Assembly (NCBI GenBank): GCA_001414345.1
Contig: LLCB01000362.1
Location: 1-54,101, forward strand
Source of the DNA: Hymenoscyphus infarciens
Lineage: Eukaryota; Ascomycota; Leotiomycetes; Helotiales; Helotiaceae
DNA: 54,101 nt
Reading direction: 5' to 3'
Part shown: positions 47,387 through 54,101 of the stretch, piece by piece
How positions within the stretch are numbered: the first letter of the stretch is position 1
Layout of the letters: each line of letters begins with the position of its first letter
Translations under genes and position numbers: made by a program
The notes under the pieces: generated by a model
The model's database searches: none
The model's input: only the letters and a program-made list of their open reading frames with translations
Told to the model about the DNA's origin: nothing

Positions 47387-48140
47387 AGTAATGGCAAGGA
47401 TCTTCCGGCGGTACATGTACGAGTAAGCTTGCGAGTGCTACCGATCCGAAAACCAGGAGACCTCGAGGATTATCAATCTTTAAAGTTTAAATCTTCAGAG
47501 TTTTTTGTCCCATGCGCCCTGTGCATATAAACTGCATAAATAAGTTTGAGGAAACCGTTTCGCCATCAGACCGAGGGCTTATTTCCACTCAATCTGATTT
47601 TCTTCTATAAATGGAACGTGGAAAGTTCAGCCCTTTGCCTCTGGTGATGATTTCTTGGCAGGCAAAAGGCTTGAGGGAGGCGTGAAGGAGACGACGCAAA
47701 AAGGCTGGAAGGATGGGACAAGGGGATGAGGGGATGAATGAAGACTTGAAACCATCACACGCGGTGATTTGACTCTACCTCTATTCCAACTAGGTTTATG
47801 AAAAACCTGGTGGCAGGATGGCCATGGGCACAAATCTTTTCTCCACTCGAACAGTGGAGCAGGAATGGAAATATCAGAGTCTGGAGGAATATAGATGGAT
47901 TCCTTTCGACAGCAATGGGAGAAAATGAGGTTATAAAGGGCTCATACTTAGTCAAGGTAGAAGTGGTCTAGAACCAGACTACACGACTCGTCGCGTCACG
48001 AATTCGAAGTTAGTTTAAGAGAGAAGAAGTGACCTCGAGTTCCGTCTCCCAACCCGAGGAACACAATTCATAGATGGAACAACAAGCTAGATAGTAGGTA
48101 CGGACCTGAACTATCTCTTATTACTTATTATTAGGCATAC
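47387..48140. other. Gene-free stretch
   Basis: No supported gene. Frames are short and overlap each other. It separates the split open frame from the degenerate repeat patch. Confidence 0.35.
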
Positions 48141-48159
48141 GGATGAGTTGTTGTGTAAC

Positions 48160-48420
48160 TGGGGTAAGCTACCAAGCAGAGAGTAAACCTACACCACATT
48201 TGGGGGCTAAACGAGGTTTGCGAGTAAGCTATCAAATATCGAGTGACCTAAGCTTCATATTTGGGGGCCAAAATATGTCGTGGGTAAGCTGATGTCAAAT
48301 ATCAAGTGAGCTACCAAGGATGGAGTAAGCTAGCAAAGATCAAGTGAGCCATCAAATATCGAGTGATTCAAGTAAACCAACACCGAGTTTGGGGGCCAAG
48401 AAGATGTCACGGGAATGTAT
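48160..48420. repeat. Degenerate interspersed repeat patch
   Basis: Two word types alternate. TTTGGGGGC[TC][AA]A occurs near 48198, 48260 and 48388. GTAAGCTATCAAATATCGAGTGA-like units occur near 48220, 48285, 48315 and 48345. Spacing is irregular and copies differ by substitutions and small gaps. It resembles an old tandem array with period roughly 60-65 bp that has partly decayed. Confidence 0.6.
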
Positions 48421-48905
48421 CATTGTGGTCAGAGACTCCGATCGCTCATTTTCTCTCGCCATAGTAAAGTGCTTGGCGCGAGATCGAGGTCAAAGTAAGA
48501 AGAAAGGGACGACCTTGATTCTAAAGTTGATGGATCAGCCTTCTCAAGTGCGATGTTGCGGCTTGTGGGGCACCATCAGCTGGATTCCAATATCTACATT
48601 TATACTGATTTGTCCTACGTTTATGATCCCAGGATCGTTTTATCAAGTTTATGTCGATTTCTGCGATTCTGTGGAAACTTTGGTTTGATGTGGCTTCCGG
48701 CGTGTTACGTGTTAGTGAGGTTACCATAATTTCATCGGCACATCAAAGTAAATCGAATCCTGAACTCTCAACCATAAATACAGGAAAGAAAGCCAAACCC
48801 CGCTCTATCTACCCAGTATATTACAGAGTACTCTCATATCTCGTCAACTGTCATAAGAATTGAGCGTCGAAGGTTTCTGAAAGCCCCTTCTCGATTCCTT
48901 CATGT
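48421..48905. other. Intergenic beside the protease-like gene
   Basis: This holds the probable 3' UTR of the next minus-strand gene. No other feature supported. Confidence 0.35.
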
Positions 48906-50708
48906 CTATCCAGCTACCTCATATCGTGGTGTTTGTGGGATAGGTCCCGCCATCTCATGTTGTTGTGGCATAGATCCAGGCACTTCATGCCGTCCGTCCG
49001 TACGACTATCACAATTCGGATCTTTATAACCCGGCGGTGCCTCAGAGACATGTACCTGTTCTTTCGGATCCGCATAAGCATCCCCAATCCCATTGAACGG
49101 GTGCGATGGATCGAGAGGCAGGGCCACCTGTTTCTTGGACCGCAAGTGCCTCCAAAGCAATAAACAGGCTGCTCCCAGCGAAAATATACCCGCAACAGTC
49201 CCAACCCCAACACCAGCTTTCGCTCCCGAAGACATTCCCGATGATGGATTTACTGTGGTGCTAGGAGGAGGAAGTGCAGTTTCATTCGTTCCACTAATTA
49301 TCGTGAGGGGAGTCCATTTTCCATCCCAAGTCGCAGCCCAATCATCCGTCGAACCTTTGATTGTGTCGTCAGAGGCCGCGATATCAACTATTCGTGCTTG
49401 GGTTGGCTTATTCGGTCCAGGTGCTTGTGCGAGCCACCATGAGCCATGTTCATTGAAGCCTTGCCAGTTGGCTCCGACGAAAGCTGCTTGGAGAAAGGCT
49501 CGACCAAGATGGAAGTTCGTTCTTGTCTCGGCTTTGCAAGGGAAATATTGGGTGGGTGTGGTTGTTAAGGGGGCGGTGAGGGTTAAGTTGAGGAGCTTGA
49601 ATGGGACATGGATTATCAAGTTTTTGTTGCCTGATTCCGTTGCGCGAAATGTGAAGGATAAGACAGACGGTGATGAGACGATTTTTTGGTATTGCGGATC
49701 TTGTGTGTTCCAGAAGTAGAGTCCGTACTTGGGTTGGTAAGTGACTGGCAAGTTCGCTGCAATTGAGTCGCAGACACCTTTCGGAAGGTGGAGGTAAGGC
49801 GTGAGGGAGTTGATGGAAACGGGCAAGGCAGCGCTACTTGAGGAATTCGAAAGAAGACCATCACGAGCGCTGAAAGACCAAGGCGAGGCCCCGGAAATGA
49901 CTTTCAAACTAATATCGAGTAGGTCAATGGCATTCTGCATGCCCGGATTGCCCTGTTGAGTCTGGACTTGGCCCATAACTCGAGTTTGATCGAAGCCCCC
50001 GAATATCAGTGATGGGGAGATCGGAGAAGAAATGTCTGCAGCACCTATGTGCATCCCCCAGGAATTTGAGTTGATAATTGCGTTGCTTGCAGCATACTTC
50101 AAGAGCCACCCCGGCAAGAGAGTTGCGTTGAAGGCCGGGTTTGGTGATCGATCGAAGGTTTGATTGATTGCATTTCCTGGAGCACCAAGACCCAGAGAGC
50201 CCACTGATACTGGATATAACGATCCATCTGGTAGTGTAGCCCATACCGATGGATGGATAGCCATATCCATTCCAAGAGCAGGCACCATGTTGCTTCCAAT
50301 GTCCCAAGTATCGGTTACATACGAGGCATTTACCCCATCAAGTTGCAAAGCTCCACTCGTAAAGTCGTTGTCGGGTGGCCATCCGTTCACGCTTCCAAGG
50401 TTGACTGTTGTAGAGAGTTTATAGTCGTAGAGCCCTGCTATTTGGGCAGGGCAGTATGGCCCAAGAGTGGTGTTTGAACAAACACTGGCCTCGAGTATGT
50501 GGCTGGCGAAGATGCCACCCGGATATAGTGCAACTGTGGTATGTTGTGATCCGATTTTGATTTCGACTGCTTGCCATGGTCCGTCGGGTCCAAAGGTTTG
50601 TTTTGACCAATTCATTGCGAACGTAACTCCAGCATCAACAAGATTGACCATGAGCAAGCTCGATATCGAAAGGGTCAGCCATAGCTGACTTCTCCAAGAA
50701 CAACCCAT
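48906..50708 (-). CDS. Membrane-anchored pepsin-fold protein, probably inactive
   Basis: Single exon, 600 aa. A signal peptide (LWLTLSISSLLMVNLVDAG) is followed by a peptidase A1-like ectodomain with several N-glycosylation sites. One transmembrane helix lies at about 498-521, and a cytosolic tail of about 80 residues is rich in Pro and Gln. The A1 fold is suggested by YFPC, FHLGRAFLQAAFVGANW (the usual LG..FLR..Y/F motif) and PYLHLPKGVCDSI. The two catalytic DTGS/DSGT motifs are missing. The first region reads ALYPGGIFA, and the second reads NSLTPYLHLP where an Asp would be expected. Many ascomycetes carry such proteins, often annotated as aspartic-protease-like. A sensing or binding role is more likely than proteolysis. 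Confidence 0.85.
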   Translation of the reverse strand: MGCSWRSQLWLTLSISSLLMVNLVDAGVTFAMNWSKQTFGPDGPWQAVEIKIGSQHTTVALYPGGIFASHILEASVCSNTTLGPYCPAQIAGLYDYKLSTTVNLGSVNGWPPDNDFTSGALQLDGVNASYVTDTWDIGSNMVPALGMDMAIHPSVWATLPDGSLYPVSVGSLGLGAPGNAINQTFDRSPNPAFNATLLPGWLLKYAASNAIINSNSWGMHIGAADISSPISPSLIFGGFDQTRVMGQVQTQQGNPGMQNAIDLLDISLKVISGASPWSFSARDGLLSNSSSSAALPVSINSLTPYLHLPKGVCDSIAANLPVTYQPKYGLYFWNTQDPQYQKIVSSPSVLSFTFRATESGNKNLIIHVPFKLLNLTLTAPLTTTPTQYFPCKAETRTNFHLGRAFLQAAFVGANWQGFNEHGSWWLAQAPGPNKPTQARIVDIAASDDTIKGSTDDWAATWDGKWTPLTIISGTNETALPPPSTTVNPSSGMSSGAKAGVGVGTVAGIFSLGAACLLLWRHLRSKKQVALPLDPSHPFNGIGDAYADPKEQVHVSEAPPGYKDPNCDSRTDGRHEVPGSMPQQHEMAGPIPQTPRYEVAG

Positions 50709-51599
50709 ATTCTAGGTAAATATGATAAATCAAGAACAAATGATTTTGACTTGAAAGAACAAACCAAAGGAAAGGATTGAGAACCTATGTGGAAATGGCA
50801 CGTAAACACCATATACGGAAGCGAGAAAGTGAGTCGGAACTGCAAGAAGTACGTACAAAACCAACTTCAACATGAAACAACTCCATTGCAACTTTTCCAC
50901 TCCTCACAACATGGTAGTCAAGTCATCCCAGCATACACGCGCGGGTGGTTAGGTTCACGACCGCTGTAAAATCCGCAATCTAAGGTCGCATATCCTCCTC
51001 TGAGGAGGAGGACCCAGATTGATGGTTCCGCTCGAAATTGTAGGATTAATACTTGGGGGCGTAGCGCCAGCGAATGGAAAAGTGGAGAATATTCTTATGA
51101 AACGCCTTCTTATTGGGTATTCAGTTTACCCGAGCGTTACACGTCGCGCACATCTGCACTCGCCCACCACAAGAAACTTCTCACCAACATCGTATTGCCG
51201 TTATTTACCAACAAATACAGTCTAAGAATAACGTGGGGCCAATGGGCTCGCTTCCTTTTCTCAGCCCCTTTTGGCTTCCAGCTCACCGGTACCCTATCAT
51301 ATGTATGCATTCATTCGGAACCAACATGCGATTGTCAGCAACAATGGGCTCTTCCCTTATTTTCCTTTTCTATATGGTATCCCACCGGGACTAAAGATAC
51401 TTTCCCCCTCTTTTATATCATATAGAGTCTCTTATTTGCATTCAGCGCATCGTGTATTAGATTTTTCCACAGCAGGACTGGCAACTGGTTCATACTTACT
51501 ATTATGGCACAACAAAAGCAATCATATCCTTCGAGCTTCATCGACATGCACAGTACCCAATACCTTGCACTTCCACCAAGGTTCAACAAGCTGGAAGTG
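50709..51599. promoter_or_regulatory. Divergent intergenic region
   Basis: This 890-bp gap lies between divergent genes and contains both promoters. A small inverted repeat (CCTCCTC-TGA-GGAGGAGG) lies at about 50994-51011. No known site recognised. Confidence 0.4.
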
Positions 51600-52719
51600 A
51601 TGTCAAGTACGATGGTAATGAAGCCGAATTTCCACCAGCTGTTCCGGACTCGAAGATTTCGAGTAGTGGCCGCATCATTTCTCGTTGTCCTTGCTTTTTT
51701 GTATGTTTATTACACTGGCGGTCGGTTTGCTGCAGATATCTATTATTCGGCTGGTTCCAAGTCGCTGTCGGATGGCCAACCCAATAAGACGGCTACAGAT
51801 ATAGACTGGACTAGGTTCGCTTACACACAGTATGCGACTAACACTGCGTATTTGTGCAACTCTGTTATGATCTTTGAAAGTTTGAAGCGGTTCGGAAGCA
51901 AGGCAGAGCGTGTGTTGATGTACCCCGACTTTATGGGACCGAATCCAAATTCGAACGACACAGACAGTCGACTTCTTCGCCAAGCAGCGACAGAGTATGA
52001 TGTCAAGTTGGTGCCAATTGAGATTCAACGTCGGGACTTGGGCGAGAGTAATTGTTTTCTCCAATAGAAAGAATTAAAACTGACTAGTGGTAGCGACTTG
52101 GGCCGAAAGCTATACCAAACTTTTGGCCTTTAACCAAACGCAGTTCGACCGGGTCTTGTCGATTGACTCGGACGCTACTCTCCTTCAACATATGGATGAG
52201 TTATTTCATCTCCCGCCGAGCCCTGTCGCAATGCCTCGCGCATACTGGTTAGATAAAGCAGGATGGCTCAGTTCCCAACTCATCCTCATCGAGCCCTCCA
52301 ACGATGAGTTCCGCAGAATCCAAGATGCAATCCAAAATGTGACAAACGGGGAATTCGACATGGAAATCATGAACAATCTCTATACGAAAGATTGTATGAT
52401 CATTCCTCATCGTCGCTATGATCTTCTGACCAGCGAGTTTCGCTCCGAGGACCATGTGCCTTACCTGGGGAATACATATGAACATTGGGATCCTGATAAG
52501 GCATTCGAGGAGGCAAAGCTTGTTCATTTCTCGGATTGGCCAATTCCAAAGCCTTGGTTGGAATCTGATCCTTTAGTTGTGGAAGAGATGCAGCCAAAGT
52601 GCCATAGGGTAGGTGGTGATGATACTCGGGATGATTGCAGTGCACGGGATAGGTGGTTGGGAATTTATCAAGAATTCAAAGATCGCCGACAGGTCCGTCC
52701 TCTTTTTCGTCCAAGATGA
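51600..52719 (+). CDS. GT8-like type II membrane glycosyltransferase
   Basis: Two exons, 51600-52047 and 52088-52719, 359 aa; the intron is only 40 nt but has GT...CTAG and keeps frame. A transmembrane anchor lies at about 22-39 after a basic tail (RTRRFR), the layout of a Golgi type II protein. The catalytic core has YTKLLAFNQTQFDRVLSIDSDATLL, with the DSD metal/nucleotide-sugar motif at 176-178, and later LVHFSDWPIPKPW. This resembles fungal glycogenin-like GT8 proteins and GlcNAc-transferase (Gnt1-type) homologues. It should transfer a sugar from a nucleotide donor in the secretory pathway; the sugar is unknown. An ATG at 51612 and an upstream in-frame ATG at 51504 are alternative starts. 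Confidence 0.88.
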
Positions 52720-53150
52720 CTGAGACGAAGAGCAATTGCTGATTATGTTTTAGAGTGTGTGCGACTTGGGACCGTCCGCCTGATTGAGTTGTCAACTGGT
52801 CGAGGTCTCTCGAGAAACATTTCTGCTACCCAAAAACTCAGCACAGTCTTTCGATTGCAATTCAAAATGCACTCCGATGCACCTTCTAAATACGATTCCT
52901 GAACCTTAAGGTGACTGACTACCCATGTCAATCCGGCTGGCTACTTCGCTGGTTGATCCATCGGGGAATGGCGCTAAGAGCGAACGCTCTTTCCACTTAC
53001 CTATTGGCATTACCTCGAAGCTCTCCCCAATTTTGCGGAAGGAACGAAGACAGCCAGTCCACTCTGTAAATAAAGCAGCACCCCAGCTCTTCCCTTCTCT
53101 TCCCCTCCATCAACAATTCAACCATCTTTGAGCTGTTGCCCATCACAAAC
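52720..53150. other. Intergenic after the glycosyltransferase gene
   Basis: No gene or repeat recognised. It contains the glycosyltransferase 3' UTR. Confidence 0.35.
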
Positions 53151-53280
53151 ATGGCCCGTATCATCACCATAGGCACTTGTTCCTTGAATTCATAGGTACG
53201 AAACATAAATAGATTTGTACCATGCAATCACTGATACAGTTGTGCAGGCTCTCGACTTCACGAATTCCCCTCCGGCTTGA
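53151..53280 (+). pseudogene. Possible relic of a glutamine-dependent NAD synthetase start
   Basis: An ATG at 53151 encodes MARIITIGTCSLN. After one more codon a TAG (53193-53195) directly precedes a GT...CAG intron-like stretch (53196-53247), and the next codons encode ALDF. Fungal NAD synthetases begin with a very similar string in which Trp stands just before ALDF. A TGG to TAG change would explain the stop. The reading ends within 11 codons. The match is short and made from memory, so this is tentative. Confidence 0.3.
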
Positions 53281-54101
53281 AGAGCAACCCAAACCCTTCC
53301 ACTCCAATTTCGCAGACGATTTCTCCATCTCCCACAGGTGCCTCAATAAACTCGCCAACTTCCGTGCCACCAAGTGTTCAATACCCTAAAAGGGCGCTCC
53401 GACTTCCATTGATGTCCTCTCCTGCCTCAATAAATTCGTCAAGTCCGCCGCCTTCCAGAACGCCATCGCCACCCAATTTTGACCCTGAGACCCCGCTCGC
53501 CATCGAGCATTATGTGGAGTCTTCGGCATTGATACTAGCCCTCGCGCTTACCCGGCCAAGGGTGACTCTATTGCTTGCCTTAACAGGTTGTTAAAATCCA
53601 AGCAAGCGATATTCGGTACTTAGCCTTGTACCGACAAGTCTTCTTCACCCTAAACGGGCGTGCCGACTTCCAAGAGATCATCACCGCCACACCACGGAAT
53701 GGTCCTCAGCAACCTGATCACCACGGAGGGGGCCAATATCGTTTCCACACCTTCCTCCCGAAGCCTTTCACCAGCCGAGTTTAGCTCGCCTGTTAATACA
53801 CCCACGACAAGCGAACAAAACTCATCGGGCAACTAATGGGCTTGAACCTCGCCGACTTCACTGAATACCGGGCTGATACTGAATATTACCAACATATGGA
53901 CTCTTGCCCAAGTGCAATCTATGCGGTTAATTGTGTCTGGGGAGATCCTGGACCTTTCACGCTTCACTGATGTGAATTTATCCAGGTGGCGACAATAGTT
54001 TATCAGTATCTACGGATGTAACCGAAGGGGTATATTGAGCGGAGAATTCAGGTGCCTGTGGTATTATGGAATTTTGGGGTTTTTTGGAGGAGGGGGGGGG
54101 G
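53281..54101. other. Ser/Pro-rich open frames and window end
   Basis: Frames here (for example 53277-53594 and about 53699-53836) are Ser/Pro/Thr-rich and may be fragments of a disordered protein. A 26-bp direct repeat (ACCCTAAA[AC]GGGCG..) occurs at 53383-53408 and 53647-53672 with three mismatches. The window ends in a run of about 11 G, which may be a sequence or contig edge. No gene is called. Confidence 0.35.

Noticed and set aside
48160..48420. CRISPR array
   Set aside because: Repeats are degenerate and unevenly spaced, and the DNA is fungal.
50994..51011. Palindrome CCTCCTC-TGA-GGAGGAGG as a regulatory site
   Set aside because: Short, purine/pyrimidine-biased and not matched to any known site; noted only as part of the intergenic region.
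1..54101. tRNA or rRNA genes
   Set aside because: I saw no convincing cloverleaf or conserved rRNA word while reading; a tRNAscan-SE and Infernal run would settle it.

Overview
The window looks like filamentous ascomycete DNA (Pezizomycotina). The evidence is many short GT-AG introns (40-145 nt, one of about 400 nt), a multidomain non-reducing PKS, fungal-type gene families, and AT-rich blocks whose diverged repeats carry C->T and G->A changes as expected from RIP. I cannot name the species. A leotiomycete-like fungus would fit, but that is a guess.

Region 1 (1-1141) is an AT-rich, probably RIP-degraded flank followed by a 45-bp near-palindrome. Region 2 (1142-31676) reads as one aromatic polyketide gene cluster. 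It holds a four-exon non-reducing PKS (SAT-KS-AT-PT-ACP-ACP-CMeT-TE, -), a GMC oxidoreductase (-), a seven-helix rhodopsin-like membrane protein (+), a Myb-repeat regulator (+), a 2-oxoglutarate/Fe(II) oxygenase (+), a second, secreted GMC oxidoreductase (+), an NRPS-like adenylation-thiolation-reductase enzyme (-), a frameshifted C2H2 zinc-finger pseudogene (-), a doubtful small gene (+) and a short-chain dehydrogenase (-). My reading is that the PKS makes a C-methylated aryl acid (or a depside dimer) released by its thioesterase. The separate A-T-R enzyme would then reduce the acid to an aldehyde, and the dioxygenase, GMC enzymes and SDR would adjust oxidation levels. This resembles citrinin/tropolone chemistry, but with release and reduction split between two proteins. 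No transporter, P450, FAD monooxygenase or Zn2Cys6 regulator was seen.

Region 3 (32645-43468) is mostly ordinary: a secreted GH115 alpha-glucuronidase, a ZNF207/BuGZ-like two-finger protein, a stretch of unrecognised decayed coding sequence, and an NAD-dependent malic enzyme. Region 4 (43469-48905) is repeat-rich: a second AT-rich RIP-like block, a coiled-coil protein gene, a roughly 305-bp MITE-like element with 36-bp terminal inverted repeats and a telomere-like core that appears to split an open reading frame, and a degenerate repeat patch. Region 5 (48906-54101) has a membrane-anchored pepsin-fold protein without recognisable catalytic aspartates, a Golgi-type GT8-like glycosyltransferase, and a degenerate tail with a possible relic of an NAD-synthetase start, ending in a G run.

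Exon boundaries were assigned by hand from GT/AG signals, reading frame and family resemblance. No similarity search was run.
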